A stretch of 64,000 nucleotides of DNA from Pseudomonadota bacterium (lineage in GTDB: Bacteria > Pseudomonadota > Gammaproteobacteria > Burkholderiales > Thiobacillaceae). The stretch's first letter is position 1; each line of letters begins with the position of its first letter. Positions 53,596 through 63,120 of the stretch are shown here, piece after piece. The DNA is taken from the NCBI GenBank assembly GCA_030691265.1, contig JAUYET010000077.1:1-64000 (forward strand), given 5' to 3'. The notes beneath the pieces were generated by a model. That model was not told the DNA's origin. It saw only the letters and a program-made list of their open reading frames with translations, and ran no database searches. The position numbers and the translations under genes are program-made.

Positions 53596-55422
53596 ATGTG
53601 CGGCATCGTCGGCGCAGTGGCCCAACGCAACGTTGTGCCCATCCTTATCGAAGGTTTGCAACGCCTGGAATATCGCGGCTACGACTCGGCCGGCATCGCC
53701 GTGCGTCAGGCCGATGGCAGCCTGGGTCGCATTCGCGCGCTCGGCAAGGTGGCCATGCTGCGTCAGTTGGTGGAAGCGAATCCGATTGCCGGCAATCTCG
53801 GCATCGCCCACACCCGCTGGGCCACGCACGGCATGCCCGCCGAACGCAACGCGCACCCGCACATGAGCGGCGAGAAAGTCGCCGTGGTGCATAACGGCAT
53901 CATCGAAAACCATGCCGAGCTGCGCGCCGAATTGCAGGCCAAAGGCTATTTCTTCACCTCGGAGACCGACACCGAAGTCATCGCGCACCTGCTCGCGCAT
54001 TTGCAGAAAGAAGAGCCCGATTTGCTGCGCGCGGTGCAGAAAGCGATCAAGCAACTGGTCGGCGCCTACGGCCTGGCGGTCGCCACCCCGGACGAAGCCG
54101 ATCGCCTGATCGTCGCCCGCGCCGGCAGTCCGCTGGTCATCGGCCTCGGCGTCGGCGAAAACTTCATCGCCTCCGATGTGTTCGCGCTGTTGCCGGTCAC
54201 GCAACGTTTCATCTTCCTGGAAGAGGGCGATGTCGCCGAAATCCGCCGCGACGGCGTGCGCATCTTCGATGTCGCCGGCAACCCGGTCGAGCGGCCGGAG
54301 CGGCTGTCGCTGCTGTCCGCCTCGACCACCGACAAGGGCCCGTACAAGCATTACATGCTGAAGGAAATCTTCGAGCAGCCCTCGGTCATCGCCGAAACCC
54401 TGGAAGGCCGCATTCACAAGGGACGCCTGCTGGAAGAGAGCTTCGGCCACGAAGCCAAGACGCTGTTCGACAAGACCCGCGGCGTCCACATCATCGCCTG
54501 CGGCACCAGCTATCACGCCGGTCTGGTCGCGCGTTACTGGCTGGAGGAAATCGGCATTCCGTGCAGCGTCGAAGTCGCCAGCGAATATCGCTACCGCAAG
54601 GTCGTGGTGCCGCCGGATACCTTGTTCCTGTCCATTTCCCAGTCCGGCGAGACGGCGGACACCCTGGCCGCGTTGCGTTTCGCCAAGCAGGCCGGCTATA
54701 TCGGTTCGCTGACCATCTGCAACGTGCCGGAATCGTCATTGACGCGCGAATCCGATGTCGCGCTGATGACCCGTGCCGGCCCGGAAATCGGCGTCGCCTC
54801 GACCAAGGCGTTCACCACCCAACTCACCGCGCTGCGCCTGCTCACCATCGCGCTGGCGCGTCGGCGCGGTCTGTCGGTCGAGGATGAAAAGCGGATGGTG
54901 GATGAGCTGCACGCGCTGCCGCGCCAGGTCGAAGTCGTGCTGTCCTTGTCCGATGCGATCAAGGAAATGGCCGCCGCCTTTGCCGACAAGCATCACGCGC
55001 TGTTCCTCGGCCGCGGCCCGTTCTACCCGATCGCGCTGGAAGGCGCGCTCAAGCTGAAGGAAATCTCCTACATCCACGCCGAAGCCTATCCCGCCGGCGA
55101 GTTGAAGCACGGCCCGCTGGCGCTGGTGGATGCCGACATGCCGGTGATCTGCGCGCTGCCGGACGACCCGCTGCTCGACAAGGTGCTGTCGAACCTGCAG
55201 GAAGTGCGCGCGCGCGGCGGCGAACTGTTCCTGTTCTCCGACCACAACGTGAAGATCGAACTCGACCGCTTCCAGAATCTGACCCTGGCCGACATCTATC
55301 CCGGCACCGCCCCCATCGTCTACAGCATCCCGCTGCAATTGCTGGCCTACCACGTCGCCATCCTCAAAGGCACCGATGTAGACCAGCCGCGCAATCTCGC
55401 CAAATCGGTCACCGTGGAGTAA
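53596..55422 (+). CDS. glmS: Glutamine-fructose-6-phosphate aminotransferase (isomerizing)
   Basis: 608 residues. The N-terminal glutaminase starts [20 protein letters not shown] with the nucleophile Cys after Met1, followed by [13 protein letters not shown] and HTRWATHG. Two SIS sugar-isomerase domains include [33 protein letters not shown] and the C-terminal [16 protein letters not shown] precedes the start. Confidence 0.97.
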   Translation: MCGIVGAVAQRNVVPILIEGLQRLEYRGYDSAGIAVRQADGSLGRIRALGKVAMLRQLVEANPIAGNLGIAHTRWATHGMPAERNAHPHMSGEKVAVVHNGIIENHAELRAELQAKGYFFTSETDTEVIAHLLAHLQKEEPDLLRAVQKAIKQLVGAYGLAVATPDEADRLIVARAGSPLVIGLGVGENFIASDVFALLPVTQRFIFLEEGDVAEIRRDGVRIFDVAGNPVERPERLSLLSASTTDKGPYKHYMLKEIFEQPSVIAETLEGRIHKGRLLEESFGHEAKTLFDKTRGVHIIACGTSYHAGLVARYWLEEIGIPCSVEVASEYRYRKVVVPPDTLFLSISQSGETADTLAALRFAKQAGYIGSLTICNVPESSLTRESDVALMTRAGPEIGVASTKAFTTQLTALRLLTIALARRRGLSVEDEKRMVDELHALPRQVEVVLSLSDAIKEMAAAFADKHHALFLGRGPFYPIALEGALKLKEISYIHAEAYPAGELKHGPLALVDADMPVICALPDDPLLDKVLSNLQEVRARGGELFLFSDHNVKIELDRFQNLTLADIYPGTAPIVYSIPLQLLAYHVAILKGTDVDQPRNLAKSVTVE

Positions 55423-55429
55423 CCCCTAC

Positions 55430-56194
55430 ATGGCAGTCATCGCGGTATTCAACCAGAAAGGTGGCGTCGGCAAGACCACCACCACGCTCAATGTGGCCGC
55501 CTCTCTGGCGTTGCTGGACCGCAAGCCGGTGGTGATCGATCTCGACCCGCAGGCGCATGTCAGCCTGGCCCTGGGCGTTAGGCATCTGCCCGGCAATGCG
55601 ACGACAGCCGCATTTTTTCGCGACAAAGTGCCGCTCGACAGTGTCATGCGTCGTCTGGCAAACCAGATACGCCTGCTGCCGGGCCATCCCGATCTGTCCA
55701 AGATCGACGCCTTGTTGGGCGCCACCCCGGGCGTCGCCGCCACCCTCAAGCGGGGCCTGGATGCCGCCCTGGCCTGGGAGGAGGCGCCCATCCTGATCGA
55801 CTGCGCGCCGGCGCTGGGCGTGCTTTCGCTGAATGCCCTGTTCGCGGCGGATCGGGTGCTGATCCCCGTCACCGCCGACTTTCTGGCGATACAGGGCCTG
55901 AACCGGCTCGATCTCGCCCTCAACGTGCTGGAAGGCCCGCTCAAGCGGCGCATTCCGCGTCGTGTCGTGCTGACCCGCTTCGATGAGGCCAAGCCGCAAT
56001 GTCGCGAGGCGCTGGCCAGTCTGAAAAGTCGTTACGGCGACAATCTGTGCGATACGCGGATCTCGGAAGACCCGGCGCTGTCGGAAAGCCCGGCGCACGG
56101 CATGGACATCTTCGCCTATTGCGCCGATTCGCCGGGTGCGCATGATTACCGTCTGCTGACCATGGAACTGCTGTCGAAAGGGTTCTTTCAATAA
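55430..56194 (+). CDS. Orphan ParA/MinD-family ATPase
   Basis: 254 residues with a deviant Walker A FNQKGGVGKTTTTLNVAA, VVIDLDPQAHVSLALG, and ILIDCAPALGVLSLNALF. It lacks the N-terminal DNA-contacting extension of plasmid ParA and has no ParB-like partner next door. It begins 7 bases after glmS. It is only distantly similar to ParA at 43.2 kb. A role in positioning a protein complex is possible but unproven. Confidence 0.88.
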   Translation: MAVIAVFNQKGGVGKTTTTLNVAASLALLDRKPVVIDLDPQAHVSLALGVRHLPGNATTAAFFRDKVPLDSVMRRLANQIRLLPGHPDLSKIDALLGATPGVAATLKRGLDAALAWEEAPILIDCAPALGVLSLNALFAADRVLIPVTADFLAIQGLNRLDLALNVLEGPLKRRIPRRVVLTRFDEAKPQCREALASLKSRYGDNLCDTRISEDPALSESPAHGMDIFAYCADSPGAHDYRLLTMELLSKGFFQ

Positions 56195-56211
56195 CAACGC
56201 CGTCATTATCA

Positions 56212-57531
56212 ATGACGGACTCCCCCATGGATAACGCCGACTGGCTCAACCGTACCCGCGCAAGTGTCTGGCATCCGTGCACCCAGATGAAACATCTGGA
56301 GCAGACGCCGCCGTTGCCGGTTGCGCGCGGCGAAGGCCCCTGGCTGATCGACCACGACGGCCGCCGCTATCTGGATGCGATTTCCTCCTGGTGGGTCAAC
56401 CTGTTCGGCCATGCCAACCCGCGCATCAACGCCGCCATCGTCGATCAGCTCGGCCGCATCGCGCACGTCATGCTGGCCGGCTGCACACATGCGCCGGTGG
56501 TCGAGCTGTCGGAACGCCTCGCCCGGCTCAGCGGCTTGTCGCACGCCTTCTATGCTTCGGACGGCGCCAGCGCCACGGAAATCGCGCTCAAGATGAGTTT
56601 CCACTTCTGGCGCAATCGAGGCCGCCCGCACAAGACCGGTTTCGTCAGCCTGCAAAACGGCTATCACGGCGAAACCCTGGGTGCGCTGTCGGTCACCGAT
56701 GTCGCGCTGTTCAAGGACACCTATGCGCCCCTGCTGCGCCAGTCGCATCAGGTCATCAGCCCGGACTGGCGGCTGGCTGACGAGGGCGAATCGGCGGAAA
56801 CCTATGCCTGGCGCGCCATCGCGCAGATGGAGGATTTCCTCGCCGAATGCGCCGATACCACCGCCGCCGTCATCGTCGAACCGCTGGTGCAGGGGGCGGC
56901 GGGCATGGCCATGTATCACCCGATCTACCTGACCCGTCTGCGCGAACTGTGCGACAAGCACGAAGTGCATCTGATCGCCGACGAGATCGCCGTCGGTTTT
57001 GGCCGCACCGGCACGCTGTTCGCCTGCGAGCAGGCCGGCATACGCCCCGATTTCCTGTGTTTGTCGAAAGGCATCACCGGCGGCTATCTGCCGTTGTCCT
57101 GCGTCCTCACGCGCGATGACATCTATGCCGCGTTCTACGCAGATTCGTCGGCGCGCGGTTTTCTGCATTCGCATTCCTACACCGGCAATCCCCTCGCCTG
57201 CCGCGCCGCGCTGGCAGTGCTGGATATTTTCGAAGCCGACCATGTTCTGGTGCGAAATAGATCGAAAGCCGCGCGCTTCAGCGAACTGCTCGCACCCATC
57301 GCCGCGCATCCGTGCGTTAGCCATTTCCGCAATACCGGCATGATCTGGGCGTTCGACGTGAAGCATGCCGCACCCGGATTCAGCGCCCGTTTTCACCAAC
57401 AAGCCCTGGCCCAGGGCCTGTTCATCCGGCCCATCGGCAACACGGTCTACTTCATGCCGCCCTACGTCATCGAAGAAGCGGAAATGCGCCTGATGGCCGA
57501 CGTAACGCTCAACCTCCTGCAAACCCTGTGA
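56212..57531 (+). CDS. bioA: Adenosylmethionine-8-amino-7-oxononanoate aminotransferase
   Basis: 439 residues; a PLP enzyme that makes DAPA from KAPA in biotin synthesis. Seen: WHPCTQMKHLEQTPPLPV, the substrate-site ISSWWVNLFGHANPRIN, FYASDGASATEIALKM, LIADEIAVGFGRTGTLFA and the Schiff-base Lys in LCLSKGITGGYLPLS. No other bio gene is nearby. A start at the ATG 56227 is also possible. Confidence 0.95.
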   Translation: MTDSPMDNADWLNRTRASVWHPCTQMKHLEQTPPLPVARGEGPWLIDHDGRRYLDAISSWWVNLFGHANPRINAAIVDQLGRIAHVMLAGCTHAPVVELSERLARLSGLSHAFYASDGASATEIALKMSFHFWRNRGRPHKTGFVSLQNGYHGETLGALSVTDVALFKDTYAPLLRQSHQVISPDWRLADEGESAETYAWRAIAQMEDFLAECADTTAAVIVEPLVQGAAGMAMYHPIYLTRLRELCDKHEVHLIADEIAVGFGRTGTLFACEQAGIRPDFLCLSKGITGGYLPLSCVLTRDDIYAAFYADSSARGFLHSHSYTGNPLACRAALAVLDIFEADHVLVRNRSKAARFSELLAPIAAHPCVSHFRNTGMIWAFDVKHAAPGFSARFHQQALAQGLFIRPIGNTVYFMPPYVIEEAEMRLMADVTLNLLQTL

Positions 57532-57542
57532 AAGAGATCGCC

Positions 57543-58007
57543 ATGAAACGCCTCCTGCCGCTGCTGCTGCTTGCCGCTGCCCCCTTGAATGCCGCCGAAC
57601 ACAGTCATGAAGCTGCCCATGGGCCGGCTCTGGAACACCGCAAACCCATCAACCTGAGCGCAGAAGAGAAAGCCCATATCCACCAGGAAATGCGCTTGTT
57701 CCTGTCTGGCGCACAGAAAATTGTCACCGCCGCCGCCGCCAATGACATGAAGGTAGTGGCTACCGCCGCACGCGAACTGGGCATGGCCGCCGCGCACGCA
57801 GTCCCGGCCGATCTGCGCGCCAGATTGCCGCTCGAATTCAAGAAACTGGGCCAGGCCACGCACCAGGGCTTCGACGACCTGGCGCGCGACGCCGACAGTC
57901 TGGCCGACGCCAACCATGCCTTGCGGCAACTCGGCCAGGTGATGTCGAACTGCGTTTCCTGCCACGCGATGTTCCGGCTGGAGGCGCATGCAGGTGGTAA
58001 GCACTGA
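57543..58007 (+). CDS. Periplasmic c-type cytochrome (class II-like)
   Basis: 154 residues. Signal peptide KRLLPLLLLAAAPLNAAEH, a His-rich N-terminus (EHSHEAAHG), an all-helical body, and a single haem motif near the C-terminus, NCVSCHAMFR. The C-terminal CxxCH and helical body recall cytochrome c'-type proteins, but the fold assignment is tentative. The ATG at 57543 is chosen; a GTG at 57528 overlaps the bioA stop. Confidence 0.85.
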   Translation: MKRLLPLLLLAAAPLNAAEHSHEAAHGPALEHRKPINLSAEEKAHIHQEMRLFLSGAQKIVTAAAANDMKVVATAARELGMAAAHAVPADLRARLPLEFKKLGQATHQGFDDLARDADSLADANHALRQLGQVMSNCVSCHAMFRLEAHAGGKH

Positions 58008-58089
58008 CCCAGGCTGCGGCCGCCGCCTTGCAGCGCATCCCGCCAGCACCTTAGGCGGCAGCCACCCTCCGGGCGAGCCCGTTTGCCCG

Positions 58090-58202
58090 GTAGGAGGGCC
58101 GCTTGCGGCCCGAAGCGCGCCAGCGCAAACCGCAACCGCGTGGCCTTGGCGACTGTTTGTGACTTGCGCTGGCGCGCATCGGCCCGCAAGCGGGCCTCCT
58201 AC
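58090..58202. repeat. BIME-like composite inverted repeat
   Basis: About 40-base arms (58090-58128 and 58163-58202), each containing a GTAGGAGG-CCCGCTTGCGGGCC-type unit and a GCGCGCCAGCGCAA segment, pair with a few mismatches around a 34-base loop. The right arm contains the same 22 bases as 15480-15501. Confidence 0.82.
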
Positions 58203-58207
58203 GAGTC

Positions 58208-58299
58208 CTTACGCCAATTCCTCAATGTCATAAATCCGCCGGTGTTCGCGAATCGCGTAGCGGTCGGTCATGCCGGCGATGTAGTCGCAGACCGCGCGG
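58208..58299 (-). pseudogene. Duplicated 3' end of dgt (first copy)
   Basis: 92 bases identical to 59018-59109, encoding the last 28 or so Dgt residues ([13 protein letters not shown] to the stop) without a start or upstream body. It lies downstream of the vapBC pair and marks the far boundary of that insertion. Confidence 0.9.
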
Positions 58300-58318
58300 C
58301 CCGTGTGTTTCGGCTGCG

Positions 58319-58720
58319 TCAGTCCATCGTCAGTAAATTCAGCGCCGGGAAATAGGATCGATAGCGGCGGGCATCGCGGGTGATCAGCGTGAAGCCGGAG
58401 ATCTGCGCGTCGGCGCCGATATAAAAATCGGGCAGCGGAGCGGTCTTTTGTCCGCCTTGGCGGCGATATTGCAGAAAGGCTTGGCCGGCCAGAAAGGCGG
58501 CAGCCCAAGGCACGTCGTGGCGTCCGATGGTCAGTCGGGCGAGCACGCGATCCAGGTCGGCGGGGCTGGCGTAGGCGATGGATATTTCCGCATAAATAAT
58601 GGGATTGATCAGCACGGGCCCATCAATCAAGGCGTTTTCCAGTGCTGTGGCTGACCACTCGTTGAACGGTTCTTGCGCTTTGACGATATCGAGCAGGACG
58701 TTGCTGTCGACCAGGTACAC
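58319..58720 (-). CDS. vapC: PIN-domain ribonuclease toxin VapC
   Basis: 133 residues. The PIN acidic residues are visible in YLVDSNVLLDI (Asp5), IIYAEISIAY, LPDFYIGADA and ITRDARRYRSYFP. Expected to cleave RNA and be neutralised by VapB. It starts with a GTG at 58720, one base after the vapB stop. The module lies between duplicated dgt 3' ends. Confidence 0.92.
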   Translation of the reverse strand: MYLVDSNVLLDIVKAQEPFNEWSATALENALIDGPVLINPIIYAEISIAYASPADLDRVLARLTIGRHDVPWAAAFLAGQAFLQYRRQGGQKTAPLPDFYIGADAQISGFTLITRDARRYRSYFPALNLLTMD

Positions 58721-58721
58721 G

Positions 58722-58970
58722 TCAGTCTTCGCCCCGCGTCAGAGCCATGATGTCGTCGCTGGACAGGTCAATATTGGCGTTTGCGCTGCCGGTGACCGTC
58801 TGAATAGCGGCGCGAATTCGATTGCGGCGAAGTTCAGGATTGTCTTCGTTGCGCGCCAGCCAGACGCGTCCGTTCTCGAAATGGAATTCGACTTCACTGC
58901 CCGGCATCAAGCCCGCTTTTTCGCGGATGTCTTGCGGGATGGTGACTTGGCCTTTGCTGGTGAGTCGCAT
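58722..58970 (-). CDS. vapB: AbrB/SpoVT-type antitoxin VapB
   Basis: 82 residues. The N-terminal swapped-hairpin DNA-binding fold reads RLTSKGQVTIPQDIREKAGL; the C-terminal part should bind VapC. It is translated just ahead of vapC and likely autoregulates the operon. Confidence 0.92.
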   Translation of the reverse strand: MRLTSKGQVTIPQDIREKAGLMPGSEVEFHFENGRVWLARNEDNPELRRNRIRAAIQTVTGSANANIDLSSDDIMALTRGED

Positions 58971-59017
58971 GGACTGCCTCTTTGAGTAATACCGGTCTGG
59001 TAAGAATACTAGCCCGG

Positions 59018-59109
59018 CTTACGCCAATTCCTCAATGTCATAAATCCGCCGGTGTTCGCGAATCGCGTAGCGGTCGGTCATGCCGGCGATGTAGTCGCAG
59101 ACCGCGCGG
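59018..59109 (-). repeat. Second copy of the 92-bp repeat (native dgt 3' end)
   Basis: Identical to 58208-58299 over all 92 bases as read; the two copies are 810 bases apart and enclose vapBC. Confidence 0.92.
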
Positions 59110-60158
59110 TAGGGGTCTTGATCGGCGCGGGCGTGGTGTTCGGGCGGCATCAGGCGCGGTTCGCTGCTGAACGCGACGAACAGGTCGCGCAGCAGGCGTT
59201 GCGCTTTTTCGCTCATGCGCACCACCTTGTAATGGCGATACAGGTTCTGGAACAGGAAGCGCTTGAGTTCACGGTGTTGCGTCTGCACGCGCTCGCTGAA
59301 GGCGGCCAGCGGCGGGCAGCGGCGCACGTCGTCGAGGCTTTCCGGCCGGTGTTCGGCGATATTGCTGCGGGTCTGTTCGAGCATATCGACGACCAGCGTG
59401 TTGATCATGCGGCGCACGGTTTCGTGGATCAGGCGGCGGTCGTTGAGATCGGGGTAGAGATTGCGCACGGTGTCGAGGTGGCGCGCGAAAATTTCCACTT
59501 GTTCCAGTTGCGCCACCGTGATCAGGCCGGAACGCAGGCCGTCATCGACGTCGTGGTTGTTGTAGGCGATTTCGTCGGCCAGATTGGTGATTTGCGCTTC
59601 CAGCGAAGGTTGCCGGTTTTCCAGGAAACGCCGGCCGACGTCGCCGAGTTTTTCCGCGTTCTTGACCGAGCAGTGTTTGAGGATGCCTTCGCGCGATTCG
59701 AAGGTGAGGTTGAGGCCTTCGAATTCGGCGTATTTCTGTTCCAGTTCATCGACCACGCGCAGCGATTGCAGGTTGTGTTCGAAGCCGCCGTGTTCCTTCA
59801 TGCAGGTGTTGAGCACGTCCTGGCCGACGTGGCCGAACGGGGTGTGGCCGAGATCGTGCGCGAGCGCCAGGGTTTCGCTGAGGTCTTCGTCCAGGCCCAG
59901 CATGCGCGCCAGGGTGCGGCCGATCTGGGCGACTTCCAGGCTGTGCGTGAGGCGGGTGCGGAACAGGTCGCCTTCGTGGTTGATGAACACCTGGGTCTTG
60001 TATTCCAGTCGGCGGAAGGCGGTGGAATGGATGATGCGGTCGCGGTCGCGCTGGAATTCGGAACGCGGCGCGGCGGACGGCTCCGGGTGGCGGCGGCCTT
60101 GGCTCTGGGCGGAGCGGGCGGCATAGGGAGCTGCGTGAGTCGGGGCGGGATCGGTCAT
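59019..60158 (-). CDS. dgt: dGTP triphosphohydrolase-like HD-domain protein
   Basis: 379 residues of the shorter Dgt-like type. HD-phosphohydrolase motifs: [17 protein letters not shown] and [17 protein letters not shown], then a later [13 protein letters not shown]. It probably dephosphorylates dNTPs to deoxynucleosides. It starts 3 bases after the hipA stop, so it appears to be read with hipBA. Usually follows aroB in betaproteobacteria. Confidence 0.95.
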   Translation of the reverse strand: MTDPAPTHAAPYAARSAQSQGRRHPEPSAAPRSEFQRDRDRIIHSTAFRRLEYKTQVFINHEGDLFRTRLTHSLEVAQIGRTLARMLGLDEDLSETLALAHDLGHTPFGHVGQDVLNTCMKEHGGFEHNLQSLRVVDELEQKYAEFEGLNLTFESREGILKHCSVKNAEKLGDVGRRFLENRQPSLEAQITNLADEIAYNNHDVDDGLRSGLITVAQLEQVEIFARHLDTVRNLYPDLNDRRLIHETVRRMINTLVVDMLEQTRSNIAEHRPESLDDVRRCPPLAAFSERVQTQHRELKRFLFQNLYRHYKVVRMSEKAQRLLRDLFVAFSSEPRLMPPEHHARADQDPYRAVCDYIAGMTDRYAIREHRRIYDIEELA

Positions 60159-60161
60159 GGG

Positions 60162-61385
60162 TTACCTTTCGGTGCGACACCGGCGGGCGATGTCCTGGGT
60201 GAAGCGGTTGATTTCGGTTGCCGGCACGTGCTTGTCGGCGGCGATTTCGGCGAAGCGCGCCACGGCGGCTTCAACTTCCTGACAGATCGCCGCCGCGCCG
60301 CTGACGCCCCATTTGCGGCCGAGCGCGGCAAGTTCCACGGGGGATGGCGGCAGCGGCGTGAGATCGAACAGCAACACATGCTCGCGCCGCGCACCGGTAT
60401 CCGGCAACAGGTCGAAGGCGGGTGAGAGGCGATAACCGGCTGCGTCATGCAGCAACCAGAAGTTTTTCAGGTGGTCGTCGGTGTTGCCGAGCAGGGCGTT
60501 GAATACCATCTGCCGATACAGGCGCGGCACGTCTTCTTCCGGGCAGGCGCCGTGCTGGCGCAAGGCGGCGATGAGGTCGGCGTAGCGAATGACGTAATAG
60601 CCGCTGGCTTGCAGCAGGGCACGGAAGCTGAGCATGTGCCGACGACCGCCTTGCGGTATCAGATCAAAGCGTTTGACCAGAAGCGCGCGGCGTGTGCTGG
60701 CAAGCCCGTCAGACAATTCCACCAGCCGGAAATCGGGCACTTCAAGGCCGGCCTGTCGCGCCAGTTCCAGGCTGGTGGCTTCCAGGCCGACCATATCCAC
60801 GTCGTCGCGACGGCTGGGGAACTTGGCGATCCATTGTCCGCTGTCGTCATACACCAGCGCTTTCGGCCGCGCGCCACCGGGCGAACTGCCGGCGGCCAGC
60901 AGGCTGCGACTCGTGTCGTCGATGGCGGCGTTGCCGTCGCGTTCCAGGCGTTGTGCGGCATCCAGCAGGGTGTCGAGTTCCAGCATGGCGGCGGCGTAGG
61001 CTTCTTCGCCGGGCGGTTGGCCGGGCGGATAAAAACCCAAAGCGCCCAGCCCTTGTCCTGCCAGAACATGCAACAAATGCGGTTCCGACTGGCGGCCACG
61101 CGGCAGGCCGTGGCGCAGGATCAGCAGCCGGCGGCCCCAGTCGTCGGGCAGGGCGTCCTCCAGCGCCAGCAGCGGAATGTCGAGTTGCTGGCCTTGAAAA
61201 TCGCCCGGCGCCAAAGGCAATGCGGCGGGGTCGAGCGCAAAGGCGCGCGCATCGGCCAGATATTCGGCGGTATAGCGGAACGCGCTGGCATAGCGGCCTT
61301 GGCGATCTGCATCGCCAAACACCAGCTCGGCCGCATGCAGTTTTTCGCCCGTGGGGAGGGTGAGCCAGAGATCGAGGCGGATCAT
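60162..61385 (-). CDS. hipA: HipA-family Ser/Thr kinase toxin
   Basis: 407 residues. N-terminal subdomain with EYLADARAFALDPAALPL; the ATP loop SPGGARPKALVY; substrate segments; and the catalytic VFNALLGNTDDHLKNF with DLLPDTG after it. In E. coli HipA phosphorylates glutamyl-tRNA synthetase and induces persistence; this target is not shown here. The start overlaps the hipB stop by 4 bases. Confidence 0.92.
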   Translation of the reverse strand: MIRLDLWLTLPTGEKLHAAELVFGDADRQGRYASAFRYTAEYLADARAFALDPAALPLAPGDFQGQQLDIPLLALEDALPDDWGRRLLILRHGLPRGRQSEPHLLHVLAGQGLGALGFYPPGQPPGEEAYAAAMLELDTLLDAAQRLERDGNAAIDDTSRSLLAAGSSPGGARPKALVYDDSGQWIAKFPSRRDDVDMVGLEATSLELARQAGLEVPDFRLVELSDGLASTRRALLVKRFDLIPQGGRRHMLSFRALLQASGYYVIRYADLIAALRQHGACPEEDVPRLYRQMVFNALLGNTDDHLKNFWLLHDAAGYRLSPAFDLLPDTGARREHVLLFDLTPLPPSPVELAALGRKWGVSGAAAICQEVEAAVARFAEIAADKHVPATEINRFTQDIARRCRTER

Positions 61386-61693
61386 GTTTTTCTTCGGGCG
61401 CGCTGGCGCGGTTGGCTGGCACTTTGCGCCGCCGCTGCATCGAACAGGCTGTAGCGCGGCGCAAGCAGGGTTTCTGCGTCGGCTATGCGACCGAGCAGAA
61501 CCAGGGCAGTCAGCCAGTGGCCGATCTGGGCGCTGGCGTCGCCTTGTTCCATGCGGCGCAGCGTGGGCACCGAGACCCCGATACGGGCGGCGAAGCGGGT
61601 TTGCGATTCGTTGCGCGCCACGCGCTCGGCACGCAAACGCGTACCGAGTTGCAACAAGAGTGTCGTGATGTTTTCAGAAAACATGGTTTCCAT
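61382..61693 (-). CDS. hipB: HipB-like XRE-family antitoxin/repressor
   Basis: 103 residues with an XRE helix-turn-helix (LRAERVARNESQTRFAARIG, then SVPTLRRMEQG) and a basic tail (RQRARRKT). The ATG at 61693 is chosen; ATG 61684 is an alternative that lies inside a 17-bp palindrome. It should repress its own operon and hold HipA inactive. Located just after aroB. Confidence 0.88.
   Translation of the reverse strand: METMFSENITTLLLQLGTRLRAERVARNESQTRFAARIGVSVPTLRRMEQGDASAQIGHWLTALVLLGRIADAETLLAPRYSLFDAAAAQSASQPRQRARRKT
61668..61684. promoter_or_regulatory. HipB operator candidate 1
   Basis: ATGTTTTCAGAAAACAT is a perfect 17-base palindrome at the hipB 5' end. Confidence 0.6.
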
Positions 61694-61716
61694 TATGTGC
61701 AATAAATGCGGCTAAT

Positions 61717-61731
61717 GAAAACTTTGTTTTC
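61717..61731. promoter_or_regulatory. HipB operator candidate 2
   Basis: GAAAAC-TTT-GTTTTC, with the same GTTTTC/GAAAAC half-sites in opposite order, in the gap between aroB and hipB. Confidence 0.5.
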
Positions 61732-61737
61732 TGTTTT

Positions 61738-62826
61738 CTATGTTTTTAAGACGAATTCCGTCAAGGCTGCACGCAAGGCATTGGGGTCGTAATCAGCACT
61801 GACAAACGCTTCGCCCACCTTTCTGAACAGCACGAAGCGGATGCGTCCGGCTTCCACTTTCTTGTCGACGCCCATGGTGTCCATATAAGCGTCGTAACCC
61901 AGATTGGGCGCCACAATCGGCAATCCTGCGCGTCGGAACAGCGACGCGATGCGATCGACATCCTCGGCTGAAATCAGTCCCATGCGGTGCGACAAATCGG
62001 CCGCCAGCATGGTCCCGGCGGAGACGCCTTCGCCGTGCAGCCAGTTGCCATACCCCATGCCGGTTTCGATGGCGTGGCCGAAGGTGTGGCCGAGGTTGAG
62101 CAGCGCGCGCTGGCCGGATTCGCGCTCGTCGGCCGCGACCACTTCCGCCTTGTTCTCGCACGAACGGCGAATGGCATAAGTCAGCGCCGTCGTGTCGCGC
62201 GCCAGCAGGGCTTCCATGTGCGTTTCCAGCCATTCCAGGAATGGCAGATCACGAATAAGGCCGTACTTGATGACTTCCGCCAGACCGGCGGACAACTCAC
62301 GCGCGGGCAGCGTATTGAGGGTGTCGGTATCCGCCAGCACCAGTTGCGGCTGGTAGAAGGCGCCGATCATGTTCTTGCCGAGCGGATGGTTGATTCCGGT
62401 CTTGCCGCCGACGGAAGAATCGACCTGCGCCAGTAGCGTCGTGGGGACTTGAATGAAGGGTATGCCACGTTGATAACAGGCTGCCGCGAAGCCGGCCAGG
62501 TCGCCGATGACGCCGCCGCCGAGAGCGATCAGCGTGGTCTTGCGCTCGGCGCGTTGGGTGAGCAGCGCGTCGAAGATCAGATTGAGGGTTTCCCAATTCT
62601 TGTAGACCTCGCCATCGGGCAGCACGACCGAATCGATTTGCACGCCAGCGCCGCGCAAGGTTTGCGCGAAACGGTCCAGATAAAGCGGGCCGACGGTGGT
62701 GTTGGTGACGATGATTGCCCGCTTCTGTAGCAAATGCGGCAGCACCAGATCGGCGCGATCGAGCAGGCCGGGGCCGATGTGGATGGGGTAGGCGCGGTCG
62801 CCGAGTTCTACGGTCAGGGTTTGCAT
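61738..62826 (-). CDS. aroB: 3-Dehydroquinate synthase
   Basis: A 362-residue shikimate-pathway enzyme, NAD- and metal-dependent. Seen: [56 protein letters not shown], and metal-binding [19 protein letters not shown]. The ATG at 62826 (MQTLTVEL) matches the family start; the frame continues to 62931. aroK, normally its upstream neighbour, is absent. Confidence 0.96.
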   Translation of the reverse strand: MQTLTVELGDRAYPIHIGPGLLDRADLVLPHLLQKRAIIVTNTTVGPLYLDRFAQTLRGAGVQIDSVVLPDGEVYKNWETLNLIFDALLTQRAERKTTLIALGGGVIGDLAGFAAACYQRGIPFIQVPTTLLAQVDSSVGGKTGINHPLGKNMIGAFYQPQLVLADTDTLNTLPARELSAGLAEVIKYGLIRDLPFLEWLETHMEALLARDTTALTYAIRRSCENKAEVVAADERESGQRALLNLGHTFGHAIETGMGYGNWLHGEGVSAGTMLAADLSHRMGLISAEDVDRIASLFRRAGLPIVAPNLGYDAYMDTMGVDKKVEAGRIRFVLFRKVGEAFVSADYDPNALRAALTEFVLKT

Positions 62827-62956
62827 GGGTTTTCGGGTTGTCGCTGCGAGAGGTTGTAAATAATAGGTTGCCAATGATAATCCGCCCACTTCACTCGGAC
62901 ACGCTCGCCCCATCCCCTGGGTTCGCTCCACCCGCCTTGCGTTCGATGATGGCTAA

Positions 62957-63115
62957 CGCGAGGTTCCCCTTCCTCCATTGCGGGAGCAAAAACGGATAGT
63001 CGATTACTTGAACGCGCTTCAAGCCGAAACCCAACGCCTCGCCTCCCTCTACTAGCGCAAGCTGGCCGCCCTGAAAAAATCCCTGCTGCACCAGGCTTTC
63101 AGCGGCCAGCTTTGA
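62957..63115 (+). pseudogene. Remnant of a type I restriction specificity subunit (HsdS C-terminus)
   Basis: The plus strand encodes VPLPPLREQKRIVDYLNALQ, then ETQRLASLY, an in-frame TAG where Gln is usual, and RKLAALKKSLLHQAFSGQL to a stop. These are the conserved end segments of HsdS. The frame is closed upstream by TAA at 62954. Only about 50 codons survive. The rest of 62827-63168 shows no gene and no aroK remnant. Confidence 0.85.
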
Positions 63116-63120
63116 GTCGG

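Noticed and set aside
58209-58508. A 99-codon frame ending in the dgt tail
   Set aside because: The first part is an out-of-frame reading of vapC; only the last 28 codons are real dgt sequence, annotated as a remnant.
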